The notes under the pieces were generated by a model that was given only the letters and a program-made list of their open reading frames with translations, was not told the DNA's origin and ran no database searches. Below are positions 15,150-24,660 of a DNA stretch of 64,000 nt, piece after piece; position 1 is the stretch's first letter, and every line of letters starts with the position of its first letter. The stretch spans positions 1 to 64,000 of the forward strand of contig NZ_JAHXPQ010000004.1 of NCBI RefSeq assembly GCF_019391655.1. The letters are read 5' to 3'. This DNA comes from Mucilaginibacter rivuli (GTDB lineage: Bacteria; Bacteroidota; Bacteroidia; Sphingobacteriales; Sphingobacteriaceae). The translations under genes were made by a program, and so were the position numbers.

Positions 15150-15245
15150 GTTTTCAGTCCAATAAAGTCAGTTAATCATTAATTAATATAAAGTTAAGAT
15201 GATTTTCATATAAAAAATATTATTTCTATAGCCGATATACAAAAA

Positions 15246-15259
15246 TGACTTATTAGTCA
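15246..15259. promoter_or_regulatory. Perfect inverted repeat TGACT-4-AGTCA
   Basis: TGACT (15246-15250) and AGTCA (15255-15259) flank TATT, in the divergent space between susC and padR. It could be a protein site for either gene. Confidence 0.35.
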
Positions 15260-15278
15260 GTAAAATAAATTAGTACTA

Positions 15279-15294
15279 TGTATTGCATAATACA
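15279..15294. promoter_or_regulatory. Candidate PadR operator
   Basis: TGTATT (15279-15284) and AATACA (15289-15294) form a perfect inverted repeat with GCAT between. It lies where the -33 element of the padR promoter should be. PadR dimers often bind such TGTa/tACA dyads and repress themselves; binding here is inferred. Confidence 0.5.
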
Positions 15295-15306
15295 ATCTAA
15301 AACATA

Positions 15307-15314
15307 TATCTTTG
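15307..15314 (+). promoter_or_regulatory. -7 box of padR (TATCTTTG)
   Basis: An exact match to the Bacteroidota TAnnTTTG consensus, ending five bases before the padR ATG at 15319. Transcription would start at or beside the ATG, so the mRNA may be leaderless. Confidence 0.55.
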
Positions 15315-15318
15315 TATT

Positions 15319-15657
15319 ATGATTGTAGAGAACACACAAACGCAAATGCGAAAGGGGATATTAGAGTACTGTATCCTCTCCATAATTTCAAAAGGCGAAA
15401 CCTATGCATCTGATATCATTGCCGAATTAAAAAAAGCAAAGATGCTTGTAGTGGAAGGTACACTGTACCCCCTTTTAACCCGCCTGAAAAATAACGGATT
15501 GTTAACTTATAACTGGGTCGAGTCAACATCGGGGCCACCCAGGAAGTATTACGTGCTATCGCCGGAGGGTCGCGACGTACTTGAGCAGCTTGACCTTACA
15601 TGGGCCGAGCTTTCGCTTGCCGTTGAAACAGCCTTAGCCGGAAGAAACTTAAAATAA
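15319..15657 (+). CDS. PadR-family transcriptional regulator
   Basis: A 112-residue winged-helix regulator. The N-terminal QMRKGILEYCILSII, the AKMLVVEGTLYPLLTRLKNNGLL recognition region (about 47-70) and the PPRKYYVLSPEGR wing (about 78-90) are standard for PadR. It lacks a long C-terminal domain, as in the small PadR-s2 class. It is followed 25 bases later by a PspC-domain gene, a frequent pairing in Bacteroidota, so it probably controls that membrane-stress gene and itself through the dyad at 15279-15294. Confidence 0.92.
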   Translation: MIVENTQTQMRKGILEYCILSIISKGETYASDIIAELKKAKMLVVEGTLYPLLTRLKNNGLLTYNWVESTSGPPRKYYVLSPEGRDVLEQLDLTWAELSLAVETALAGRNLK

Positions 15658-15682
15658 ACAAAACTGACTCACAAAATATATC

Positions 15683-17320
15683 ATGAATAAAACCATCATC
15701 ATCAATATAAACGGTATCATCTTCCACATCGAAGAAGATGCTTACGAAGTATTAAAAAACTATATGACGGATGTTAAGCGTCATTTTGCAAACTCCGAAG
15801 ACAGCCTGGAGATAACAACCGACATTGAAAACCGCATAGCCGAAATGTTTAACGATGTATTAATGCGCGAAAGCAGGCAGGTTATTGTTACTGCCGATGT
15901 GAATACCATAATAGGGCAAATGGGTACTGTTGAAGATTTTGAAATTTCGGCAGGGGGCGATGAAACAGAAACAGGCTATACCGCCCATCAAAAATTTACT
16001 GATAGCCGTAAACTATTCCGCGACCCTGACGATCACTTGCTTGGAGGTGTTTGTGCCGGCATTGCTAATTACTTTGATGTACAAACCGTTTGGATACGCA
16101 TTGCTTTTGCGCTTGCCATCTGCTTTGCCGGAACAGGCCTTATGTTATACATTATACTATGGATAGTTGTACCAAAAGCCAATAACCGCTCAGACAGGAT
16201 GGCCATGAAAGGTGAAAAATTAGATCTGCAGGGTTTTAAAAGGAACTTTGAAGAAGAATTAAAGAACCTGCACACCACATTTAAAACAGCAAGCCACGAG
16301 GCAAAACCTTTTGTATACAAGGCCCGCGATTTTACAGGCGACTTTTTTCACCATTTCAGGATATTTTTGGAAGGTGCGTGCCGTTTGTTTTTAAAATTAC
16401 TGGGGGTAGTTATTTTATTTGCTTGCTTTAGTTTTTTTATGGCTGCATTGATTGGCTTAATTGCGCTATTAGCATACGGTAATGATATTTATCACCTCCT
16501 GCCTTTTGCTATTTTAAATTCGGTTAGCGGTATATATAGCAGCATGTTATACTTTAGTGCTTTTATTGTTGTTGCTATACCACTGGTTGCAATTATTACC
16601 CTTACTTTAAAAGTAGTATTTAACAGTGCGGGATTAAACCGTACTGCCGGATATACCATGCTTATTGTATGGATAGGATCGCTCTGTATTGTTATATACG
16701 ATGCTGCAAAAATCACCCGCCAGTTTAAGGATTATGAGTCTTTTAGCCAAACCATCAATATTAAGCCCGTTAAAAACAATACCTACCACCTGCAATTGAG
16801 CGATATTAAATTTCTGACAAAAGAGGATAGCCTGCGCATGAACCTTGATCATGATTTTAACGGGAAAATTATTCTTGATGACCGTTATGGTGATGATAAC
16901 ATGCCACGTAATGTTGAAATAGAAATTGTAAAAAGCGATGTTGACAGAATAACGCTGGAAGAAAAATTTAGTGCCCACGGCGCAAATGATGAAGATGCGA
17001 TAAGAAATGCCCGCAATGCAGTATACAATTTTACCCAGAAGGATTCGCTGTTAATATTTCCGCGTATGCTCGAAATACCTAAGGGAAAAGCATGGCGTGA
17101 TCAAAGAATAGAACTCACATTAAAAGTGCCTTACAATACTATACTGGTTGTGGATAAAAATATCAATTACCTGATAAGGAATATTCTTGAAATTGATGAT
17201 TGCAAGGAGAAGAACAAGCAGCCCAACTGGACCAGTGCACCGTTTATACTTACTGATAGCGGCCTTAACTGTAAAGTTGATACAACAGCATGGCTGTTAA
17301 AACAACCCATAGCCAAATGA
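15683..17320 (+). CDS. PspC-domain membrane protein
   Basis: A 545-residue protein. Residues about 1-90 form a cytoplasmic alpha/beta segment. Residues about 112-170 are a PspC domain (RKLFRDPDDHLLGGVCAGIANYF with one hydrophobic helix ending in WIVVPKA). Further membrane helices lie near 235-262, 286-312 and 322-342. The C-terminal part (about 345-545) is hydrophilic, with many strands, and is probably exposed to the periplasm. PspC-like proteins sense or answer envelope stress. It is co-transcribed with padR upstream and overlaps the next small gene by ATGA. Confidence 0.88.
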   Translation: MNKTIIININGIIFHIEEDAYEVLKNYMTDVKRHFANSEDSLEITTDIENRIAEMFNDVLMRESRQVIVTADVNTIIGQMGTVEDFEISAGGDETETGYTAHQKFTDSRKLFRDPDDHLLGGVCAGIANYFDVQTVWIRIAFALAICFAGTGLMLYIILWIVVPKANNRSDRMAMKGEKLDLQGFKRNFEEELKNLHTTFKTASHEAKPFVYKARDFTGDFFHHFRIFLEGACRLFLKLLGVVILFACFSFFMAALIGLIALLAYGNDIYHLLPFAILNSVSGIYSSMLYFSAFIVVAIPLVAIITLTLKVVFNSAGLNRTAGYTMLIVWIGSLCIVIYDAAKITRQFKDYESFSQTINIKPVKNNTYHLQLSDIKFLTKEDSLRMNLDHDFNGKIILDDRYGDDNMPRNVEIEIVKSDVDRITLEEKFSAHGANDEDAIRNARNAVYNFTQKDSLLIFPRMLEIPKGKAWRDQRIELTLKVPYNTILVVDKNINYLIRNILEIDDCKEKNKQPNWTSAPFILTDSGLNCKVDTTAWLLKQPIAK

Positions 17321-17547
17321 AACGCGCAACCATAATTTGTTTAGGCCTGCTTTTAATAAGCGGGCCTATGCAAAAAGCTAAACAGGTGCACTCGCCATTG
17401 GCGTACGTGCAATTGTATTGGTTTAAAAAGGTAAAAAAAGAGATATTACAAACAGATCAAACTCCTTTATGGGTTGCTGTAAATAACTCTTTGCATTTTG
17501 TTACCAATGGCGGCCTCAAAAAACTCCTTCCGGTTTTAGATAATTAA
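17317..17547 (+). CDS. Small hypothetical protein of the padR-pspC operon
   Basis: A 76-residue protein starting MKRATIICLGLLLISG. Its ATG overlaps the stop of the PspC gene (ATGA), good evidence for translation coupling. A single hydrophobic segment at the N-terminus suggests export or anchoring; the rest is basic and Leu-rich. I do not recognise a family. Confidence 0.6.
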   Translation: MKRATIICLGLLLISGPMQKAKQVHSPLAYVQLYWFKKVKKEILQTDQTPLWVAVNNSLHFVTNGGLKKLLPVLDN

Positions 17548-17679
17548 ATATTTGCTTTTGCGTGTAACCTTTTACCACATATCAGCATCTTACTATTATA
17601 ACTGAACCATTTTTTATTATAGCATCCTAAAAGGAATATAAAAACCTTTAATGGATGTATTATGCTTAAACTACACAAT

Positions 17680-20130
17680 ATGAAAACACATTACAAACTA
17701 TTAATAGGTATAATTATACTGCTGCAAACCGGTATGGCAATGGCCCAGGTAGCAAAGTCGCAGGTAAAAGTATCCGGAACTATTTTTGACAATAACAGCA
17801 AAGTACTACCTTTTGCAACAGTTGCCTTACTTAAGGCTAAAGACTCCTCTGTAGTAAAAGGAGCTATTACTAACGATGCGGGCCTTTACAGTTTCGACCG
17901 CATTGGCCAGGGCAGCTATATTGTACGTGTTACCACGGTTGGCTTTTTAAAAGCTTACAGTAAAAGCTTTGCAGTAGCGCAACAAGATGTACATGTACCA
18001 TCTATACAACTAAGCGCGGGTGCAAAAGCATTAGGGCCAGTAAACGTAAACGCTGCAAGGCCGCTTATAGAGCGTAAGCTTGACCGTATGGTGATGAACG
18101 TTGAAAACAGCGTTTTGGCTGCCGGAAACGATGCTATGGAAATATTAGAACGTGCTCCCGGTGTTACCATAGATAAAGACGATAACATTAGCCTTAAAGG
18201 CAAGCAAGGCGTTACCGTAATGATAAATGATAAGCCAACACGCCTTTCGGCATCGCAATTGGCTACTCTGCTACGCTCTACCGATGGTAACAATATTCAA
18301 TCTATCGAAGTTATAACCAACCCATCGGCAAAGTACGATGCTGCCGGTAATTCGGGTATCATCAATATCATACTCAAAAAAAATAATTCTGTTGGTACTA
18401 ACGGCTCGATAAGTGCAACCGGGGCTATTGGTATTTACCCAAAAGGCAATGCTTCGCTTTCGCTGAATCATAAAGAGGGTAACCTTAACTTTTTTGGTTC
18501 TTACAGCATAGGCAGCCGCCAGCGTGCAAATAACATCTATATTGATCGTGTGATCGATTCAATAGGCAAACAAACCTATTTTACTCAGCATACCTTTATG
18601 CCTTCAACCAGCTATAATAACACTTACCGCCTGGGTGTTGATTATGATATGGGTAAAAAAAACACCATTGGCTTTTTATTTAGCGGCTACTATAATGGCG
18701 AAAATGATAACAATGTAAATAATACCGTTATTGGCTCAAAACCCGGCCTTACCGATTCATTACAAAACACTACTTCAACCATAGGGCAAACTTACGGCAA
18801 CTATGAGTTCGATCTGTACGATAAGTTCCATATTGATAGTCTTGGACAAGATATCAGTATTGATATAGATTATGCCAAATTTACCAATACCAACAACGCG
18901 TTATACAATAACTACTATTTTTTGGGAAACGGCGCTACACAGCACAAACCGTTGGTTCAGCGCAACCAGTCGCCGTCAAACATCCAGATCAACACCGAAA
19001 AGATAGACTATACCCTACCCTTCAATAAAAATATGAAGTTTGAGGCCGGCCTTAAATCAAGTTATGTTAAAACGGATAATAACCTGCAGGCACAATTGCA
19101 AGATACCATTAGCAAAGATTTTGTAAACGATGGCAGCCGTACCAACCATTTTATATACGAAGAAACCGTAACCGCGGGCTATATTAACCTGGCCAAAACT
19201 TATAAAAAAACACAGGTACAAATAGGCTTAAGGCTTGAGGATACACATTCTATTGGCAACTCGCTCACCACAAAACAAATTGTTGACAGGGAATATACCG
19301 ATCTGTTCCCCAGCATATTTATCAATCACAGCTTATCTGCAAAGCATGATATCGGTTTTTCGTACAGCCGCCGTATAGACAGGCCACAATATGATAACCT
19401 TAACCCGTTCCAGTATAACCTGGATGCCTATACTTACTCAAAAGGTAACCCATTCTTAAATCCGCAATACACTCACTCTTTTCAGTTTGATTATACTTAT
19501 GCCAAATTTATTAACGCAAGCATAAGCTACAGCCATACTGATGATGTGATATCGCAGATCATATTACCCGATAATGGTAGAAAATCAACCTACCAAACCA
19601 CACTGAATCTTAACACTCAGGACGTTTATAACATCAATATCAACTCCCCGTTCCAGTTTGCCAAATGGTGGACAGGTAATGCCAATATAAATGCCAATTA
19701 CTTAGTAATAAAAAGCAAGGCTTTGCTTGGCGGCAATTTAGATGCAGGCGCGCCGGCAGCACAAATAAGGGTAACGCAAAACTTCCAGCTCAATAAAACA
19801 TTAAGGGCCGAGCTTTCAACATCATACAACACGCCACAAACTTATGCGGTATTAAAGTTAAATGCGCAATATTGGGCAGATATGGGCATAAGCCAATTAT
19901 TGTTCAACAAAGCTGCCACCTTAAAATTTTCGGTGAGCGATATATTTGATACACGCAGAAATGCTGCATCAAGCTTGTATCAAAGCCTCAACTTTGCCTT
20001 CCATCAAAAAGGCGAAACCCGTGTTGCGCGCTTAACCTTTACCTATAACTTTGGTAACTCAAAAATTAAAGCCCGCCAGCACTCAACCGGTGCCGAAAGC
20101 GAAAAAAGCCGTGTAAACGGCGGCGGATAA
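17680..20130 (+). CDS. TonB-receptor-like outer-membrane beta-barrel protein
   Basis: An 816-residue outer-membrane protein. The start at 17680 gives a clean signal peptide (about 1-23, ending AMAQ); an earlier ATG at 17662 adds six residues and is less likely. A carboxypeptidase regulatory-like domain (about 30-110), a plug-like region with VERKLDRMVMNVENSVLAAG-type sequence (about 125-150) and a barrel to the C-terminus match the 'outer membrane beta-barrel family' of Bacteroidota. It is shorter than SusC proteins and has no SusD partner, so the ligand is unknown. A strong terminator follows. Confidence 0.88.
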   Translation: MKTHYKLLIGIIILLQTGMAMAQVAKSQVKVSGTIFDNNSKVLPFATVALLKAKDSSVVKGAITNDAGLYSFDRIGQGSYIVRVTTVGFLKAYSKSFAVAQQDVHVPSIQLSAGAKALGPVNVNAARPLIERKLDRMVMNVENSVLAAGNDAMEILERAPGVTIDKDDNISLKGKQGVTVMINDKPTRLSASQLATLLRSTDGNNIQSIEVITNPSAKYDAAGNSGIINIILKKNNSVGTNGSISATGAIGIYPKGNASLSLNHKEGNLNFFGSYSIGSRQRANNIYIDRVIDSIGKQTYFTQHTFMPSTSYNNTYRLGVDYDMGKKNTIGFLFSGYYNGENDNNVNNTVIGSKPGLTDSLQNTTSTIGQTYGNYEFDLYDKFHIDSLGQDISIDIDYAKFTNTNNALYNNYYFLGNGATQHKPLVQRNQSPSNIQINTEKIDYTLPFNKNMKFEAGLKSSYVKTDNNLQAQLQDTISKDFVNDGSRTNHFIYEETVTAGYINLAKTYKKTQVQIGLRLEDTHSIGNSLTTKQIVDREYTDLFPSIFINHSLSAKHDIGFSYSRRIDRPQYDNLNPFQYNLDAYTYSKGNPFLNPQYTHSFQFDYTYAKFINASISYSHTDDVISQIILPDNGRKSTYQTTLNLNTQDVYNININSPFQFAKWWTGNANINANYLVIKSKALLGGNLDAGAPAAQIRVTQNFQLNKTLRAELSTSYNTPQTYAVLKLNAQYWADMGISQLLFNKAATLKFSVSDIFDTRRNAASSLYQSLNFAFHQKGETRVARLTFTYNFGNSKIKARQHSTGAESEKSRVNGGG

Positions 20131-20152
20131 TTATCCGGCAAATTTTATGTAT

Positions 20153-20195
20153 AAAAGCCAGGATCTTTATTTAATAAAGCCCCTGGCTTTTTTTG
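20153..20195 (+). terminator. Rho-independent terminator
   Basis: AAAGCCAGG (20154-20162) pairs with CCTGGCTTT (20182-20190), with an inner CTTTAT/ATAAAG stem and a run of T after it. Confidence 0.88.
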
Positions 20196-20250
20196 TTGCA
20201 CATATTTGTAATATTTATAAAACCTTGCAGTAATAATTCAGTCTATTTGG

Positions 20251-20258
20251 TAGGTTTG
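20251..20258 (+). promoter_or_regulatory. -7 box candidate of the yceI gene (TAGGTTTG)
   Basis: It matches TAnnTTTG, 20 bases before the ATG at 20279, with a TTG about 23 bases upstream as a possible -33 element. Confidence 0.4.
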
Positions 20259-20278
20259 AAAATACATTAGTAAAATAC

Positions 20279-20818
20279 ATGAAAAAGCTTACCCTAATTG
20301 CGTTGCTGCTATCTGCTACGGTTGCTATGGCGCAAACAAAACAAACAATAACTAAAGCTACTGTAACATACCAGATAAAAAACATGGGATTTACAACCTT
20401 GGGCTTTTTAAGCGGTTTTGCAGGCGAAGTTAAATTTGATAAAGCACACCTTGTTGCCAGCTCCATCGAAGCATCAGTTGAAACAAAAACTATAAATTCT
20501 GATGATGATGCCCGTGATGCTCACCTGCGTAAGGAAGATTTTTTTGATGTGGACCATTATCCAAAAATGATCATGAAATCTGTTTCATTTAAACAAAAAG
20601 GGAGCAACAATTACATTGGGCAGTTTGAACTGACGATAAAGGGAAAAACCAAACTTGTGGAGGTGCCATTTGTTTATGCTCAAACAGGTACTACGGGCAG
20701 CTTTAAAGGCAGTTTCAAAATAAACCGTTTAGATTTTGGCATTGGCGATAGCAGCCTGGTATTATCAAACGAAGTAACCATTTCGGTTGGCCTTGAAACT
20801 GCCATTCCGGCAAGCTGA
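20279..20818 (+). CDS. YceI family periplasmic protein
   Basis: A 179-residue exported protein with a signal peptide (about 1-18, ending AMAQ) and a YceI lipocalin-like barrel. The family marks VSYQIKN-like first strand, GFLSGFAGEVKFD, the DARDAHLRKEDFFDVDHYP stretch (about 80-97) and GKTKLVEVPF are present. YceI proteins bind isoprenoid-type lipids; the in vivo role is uncertain. It is convergent with dtd, four bases apart. Confidence 0.93.
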   Translation: MKKLTLIALLLSATVAMAQTKQTITKATVTYQIKNMGFTTLGFLSGFAGEVKFDKAHLVASSIEASVETKTINSDDDARDAHLRKEDFFDVDHYPKMIMKSVSFKQKGSNNYIGQFELTIKGKTKLVEVPFVYAQTGTTGSFKGSFKINRLDFGIGDSSLVLSNEVTISVGLETAIPAS

Positions 20819-20822
20819 TCAG

Positions 20823-21275
20823 TTATTCCTTTACTTTGCTATCTATTGTGATAGTTACCGGCCCGTCATTCACCAGTGCTATTTTCATATCGGCGCCAAA
20901 AATACCTGTGGCCACAGGTTTATTAAGCAGGCTTTGTAATTGCGTTTTCATTTGCTCATACATCGGGATTGCTTTATCCGGCCTTGCCGCGCGAATAAAC
21001 GATGGCCGGTTTCCCTTTTTAGTTTGAGCAAACAGCGTAAACTGAGATATCAATAATATATCCCCATTAACATCGGCAAGCGCTTTGTTCATCAGTCCGT
21101 TCTCATCACCAAATATACGCATGTTCACTATTTTTTGAGCAAGCCATTCCAGGTCATCGGCAGTATCTGCGTCTTCAATACCCAATAACACCAGTAAGCC
21201 TGCTTCAATCTTCCCGGTAACGGTACCGCTTACCGTACATGATGCCTGCGAAACGCGCTGAATAACTACCCTCAT
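20823..21275 (-). CDS. dtd: D-aminoacyl-tRNA deacylase
   Basis: A 150-residue cytoplasmic enzyme that hydrolyses D-aminoacyl-tRNAs (and Gly-tRNA(Ala)) to guard translation. The two active-site signatures are complete: SQFTLFA (about 78-84) and the cross-subunit NDGPVTI near residue 139. The length is normal for the homodimeric family. It is divergent from the lipoprotein gene at 21309, 33 bases apart. Confidence 0.96.
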   Translation of the reverse strand: MRVVIQRVSQASCTVSGTVTGKIEAGLLVLLGIEDADTADDLEWLAQKIVNMRIFGDENGLMNKALADVNGDILLISQFTLFAQTKKGNRPSFIRAARPDKAIPMYEQMKTQLQSLLNKPVATGIFGADMKIALVNDGPVTITIDSKVKE

Positions 21276-21296
21276 TTATCTTTACCTATTTTATAA

Positions 21297-21304
21297 TAAC
21301 TTTG
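21297..21304 (+). promoter_or_regulatory. -7 box candidate (TAACTTTG)
   Basis: An exact TAnnTTTG match ending four bases before the ATG at 21309, again predicting a leaderless or nearly leaderless message. Confidence 0.45.
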
Positions 21305-21308
21305 GTTA

Positions 21309-22328
21309 ATGCGTAACCGGTATTTGTTTCTGCTTATTATCATCTTGTTTACAGGTTGTAAACATCCCCGAAAGGTAAGCACTTCCTTTTATTACTGGAA
21401 AACCGTATACAAACAAAACCCTGCCGAAAGCGAATATCCTGAACATTTACACAGCAACAAAATGTATGTGCGCATTATGGATGTTGATATGGACGATAGC
21501 GGTATAAACCCTGTACCTGTTTCGCCAATTGCTTTCCAACAAAAATTGCCAGATGCAATACAGATTGTACCTGTTGTATTTATTGTTAATAATGCGTTTA
21601 AGATAATTCCCAAAACAGGCCTTGCAGATATGGCCGCTAAAATAGTCCGTTTTGTTGATGCCAAAGTAACTCAGGCGGGTAAGAAAAGCTATAGTGAATT
21701 ACAAATAGACTGTGATTGGACGGCAGATACAAAAGACAACTACTTTTACCTGCTTAATGAATTTAAAACCCTCACCAAGGGCAAAACATTGTCAATAACG
21801 CTACGATTGCACCAAATAAAAAACCAAAAAAACTGTGGTATACCCCCTGTTAATAAAGCCTTGCTAATGTGTTATAACATGGGCAACCTGCGTAAATACG
21901 GCCCGCAAAACTCAATAATTGAAGTAACTGAACTAAAAAAATACTTAGGTGATAATTTAACACGTTATCCCATAAAAATGGATATTGGCCTGCCTTTGTT
22001 TAGCTGGGCAGTTGCTTTTCGCGATAAGCAGTACATTGGCATTGCCAGACAAATAAATTTTAATAACTTAAACAATGGGAACATGTTTAGCCACACAGGG
22101 GCCAATATGTATTTTGCAAAAACAGATATGCCACAATTTGGGTTAAAAAAGAACGATGAGGTGCGGTGGGAAGACGTACCGTTAAATACCTTGCATGAAA
22201 CAGCGGCTTATATTTCGCCAAGGCTGAAAGAGGAAAATATTGAAGTTGTTTATTTTCATTTAGATGAAAATCTGTTAAAAAAATACACCTATGATGAATT
22301 GGAAAACGTGGCTAAAATACTGCGTTAG
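21309..22328 (+). CDS. Predicted lipoprotein, TIM-barrel-like (possibly DUF3142-type)
   Basis: A 339-residue predicted lipoprotein: the signal MRNRYLFLLIIILFTGC places the lipid Cys at residue 17. The YSELQIDCDWT stretch (about 130-140), LSITLRLHQ and LLMCYNMGN (about 190-198) and the PIKMDIGLPLFSWA strand resemble carbohydrate-active TIM-barrel proteins of the DUF3142 type; this assignment is tentative. Its end overlaps the following gene by 38 bases in another frame, so the two form one translational unit. Confidence 0.65.
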   Translation: MRNRYLFLLIIILFTGCKHPRKVSTSFYYWKTVYKQNPAESEYPEHLHSNKMYVRIMDVDMDDSGINPVPVSPIAFQQKLPDAIQIVPVVFIVNNAFKIIPKTGLADMAAKIVRFVDAKVTQAGKKSYSELQIDCDWTADTKDNYFYLLNEFKTLTKGKTLSITLRLHQIKNQKNCGIPPVNKALLMCYNMGNLRKYGPQNSIIEVTELKKYLGDNLTRYPIKMDIGLPLFSWAVAFRDKQYIGIARQINFNNLNNGNMFSHTGANMYFAKTDMPQFGLKKNDEVRWEDVPLNTLHETAAYISPRLKEENIEVVYFHLDENLLKKYTYDELENVAKILR

Positions 22329-24660
22329 TTTTATTGGTTGCTTTTGGGCCATGGTTGCAATTGATCTGGCATGTGGTGGCGAGGTTGACCCGTATGACTA
22401 TTATGTGTCTTTTTTTCATAGCAATTTAAAGGGCGAAAAAGATTACAAACCATTTTATTATACCGGTGCTACATTTTTATACGATGATACCGAACCGGCA
22501 AGCGAGGCTGATATAAATGCATCAGAGTGGGCAACCTACCTGGGCAACACAGTAAAGGCGGCAGATGTGCGCAAGGCCATGTACAACTTACCCAAACGGG
22601 TTGACTCGCTATTGCAAATTGGTTATTTAAAAAGTAACGCCAAATTGCCGGATAGCCTGGCCAACAACACCTTTCTAAAAGCTATTGTAAACAACACCGG
22701 CGCGCTTAAGTACTACCGCTTTGCAAAAGGGGTTGAAAAGGTAGCCAACATTACCAATTACAATCCATGGGACCCTGTGCCTGTTGATTCGGTTGCTTTA
22801 CGCGAAGCAGGGGCTGTGGCACTTAAAAGTGCCGAAACTGAAAAAGATGGCTTTATAAAAGTACGTTACTATTACCAGGCACAGCGCCTGCTGCATTATG
22901 GCAAAAGCTATGCGCAGGCTATGGCAGTGTATGATAAGTACCTTGCTGCTATGCCTACAGATAGCCACATTAAAGGCCTTGCACTGGCGCTTAAAGCCGG
23001 CGAAGAACGGCGCCTGGGCGATGCTGTTAAAGCGGCCTACCTCTTCTCTAAGGTGTTTGCCCAATACCCCGAAAAGCGGATAACGGCTTACCAAAACTAC
23101 ATGTATACCCATGCGCAAACAGATAAGGTATTAGCGCTTGCTGCCAACAAAGCCGAAAAAGCCGTAATATATGGCATTGCCGGTTTTGGTAGCCCGCAGG
23201 TAAATACAGCGCCTTTAAAGCAGGTTTATAATTATGATCCATCTTCGCCCATGGTGGCTGTGTTGTTGGCCCGCGAGATCAACAAATTGGAAGAAACTTA
23301 CCTCAGCCCAAAGCTTGAACGTAGCAGCAGGCTGCTTTATGGCAATGCATCAAACTGGTACACCCCTGCAGACACTACCGAAGCACGATCTGTAAAATAT
23401 ATCCAACAGCTTAAAGATTTTTGTAAGGTGCTTGCTGCGGATAAAAACTACCCCGATGCTAATTTAGCTACGCTATCCCAGGCTTACCTGGCGTGGATGC
23501 AGGGTAATACCGATGAAGGTTCTGATCTGTTAAGAACTTTGTATGACGTAAAACTTGATGAAAAACTGAATGATCAAAAACAGATCATCCAGCTATTACT
23601 TACTGCCCAACAGATAGAAGTACTAAATACCGTAAACGAAGCCACACTGTTGCCAACACTCCGGTGGCTGCAAGGCAAGGTAAGGGCCGAGCAAAAACTC
23701 AAACCTACTCCCGGTAATGATTATTATTATACCGTACCAAAGCCATTTACCACCACTGCCCGAAATTTTTATCAGCAAATATTAGCTCCTGCTTACCTTA
23801 AACAATGCGATACCACAATGGCCGCCCTGGTATTGTTACGAACGGATGAAGGAACCATATTTTGGCAAAACCAGTTGCATAGCAACCATATACAGGCACT
23901 ATTACATTATAAACTAACGCCACCTGCAAACCCGTACATGGCATTTTTAACAGCCAGGCTTACACCACGCCCGGTGAACGATATGTACGAGCTGCTTGGC
24001 ACAACTTACCTGCGCGAGCATAATTACACTGCCGCAATTGCCGCCTTTAAGCATGTAGCCGCCTCAACTTTAAACAAAGACCATGACTATACCGTAGCCG
24101 ACCCTTTTATTGAACTGATAAATGATTATCCTAAACAATACCGTTACGGCCAGTCAAAAGGTTATAATAAACTCCAGTTTGCCACAGCCATGCACACGCT
24201 TGAACAAAACGTTATTACCGACCCGGCAAATACGGCATCCTACTATTATAAATTAGGCGCGGGCATTTATAATACATCAACTTATGGTAATGCCTGGTAC
24301 CTCATATCCTACTATTGGTCGGCCGAAGATTTTGGCCGCCAAAAAGAGAACTATTATGATGATGATTATATAAAAACAAGTTATGCCGAAAAATATTTTA
24401 TTAAAGCCGCGCAGTTAAGCAAAACACAGGAATTTAGGGCGCGTTGCATATTTATGGCAGCCAAATGCCGCCAAAAGCAAATTATAAGGCCCAATTGGTC
24501 AATAACCGATAATTTTGATGTGCTCGATAAAAAGTACAAGGAACAATTAAAAAACAATTTCTATTTCCCCGAACTGAAAAAAAATTACAGCAAAACGGCT
24601 TTCTATAAAAAAGCTGTGAATGAATGCAGTTACCTTAAAGATTACATCCGTGTAAAATGA
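22291..24660 (+). CDS. Large exported helical-repeat (TPR-like) protein
   Basis: A 789-residue protein. The N-terminal hydrophobic stretch (about 9-27) ends in IDLACGG, which could be a lipoprotein signal with Cys near 28. The rest is built of Ala/Leu/Tyr-rich helices with TPR-like pairs (for example about 175-260 and 560-620). The start at 22291 overlaps the upstream gene by 38 bases; a later ATG at 22351 would remove the hydrophobic leader. It ends directly against the converging rsgA stop. The function is unknown; pairing with the preceding lipoprotein suggests a joint envelope role. Confidence 0.7.
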   Translation: MMNWKTWLKYCVSFIGCFWAMVAIDLACGGEVDPYDYYVSFFHSNLKGEKDYKPFYYTGATFLYDDTEPASEADINASEWATYLGNTVKAADVRKAMYNLPKRVDSLLQIGYLKSNAKLPDSLANNTFLKAIVNNTGALKYYRFAKGVEKVANITNYNPWDPVPVDSVALREAGAVALKSAETEKDGFIKVRYYYQAQRLLHYGKSYAQAMAVYDKYLAAMPTDSHIKGLALALKAGEERRLGDAVKAAYLFSKVFAQYPEKRITAYQNYMYTHAQTDKVLALAANKAEKAVIYGIAGFGSPQVNTAPLKQVYNYDPSSPMVAVLLAREINKLEETYLSPKLERSSRLLYGNASNWYTPADTTEARSVKYIQQLKDFCKVLAADKNYPDANLATLSQAYLAWMQGNTDEGSDLLRTLYDVKLDEKLNDQKQIIQLLLTAQQIEVLNTVNEATLLPTLRWLQGKVRAEQKLKPTPGNDYYYTVPKPFTTTARNFYQQILAPAYLKQCDTTMAALVLLRTDEGTIFWQNQLHSNHIQALLHYKLTPPANPYMAFLTARLTPRPVNDMYELLGTTYLREHNYTAAIAAFKHVAASTLNKDHDYTVADPFIELINDYPKQYRYGQSKGYNKLQFATAMHTLEQNVITDPANTASYYYKLGAGIYNTSTYGNAWYLISYYWSAEDFGRQKENYYDDDYIKTSYAEKYFIKAAQLSKTQEFRARCIFMAAKCRQKQIIRPNWSITDNFDVLDKKYKEQLKNNFYFPELKKNYSKTAFYKKAVNECSYLKDYIRVK

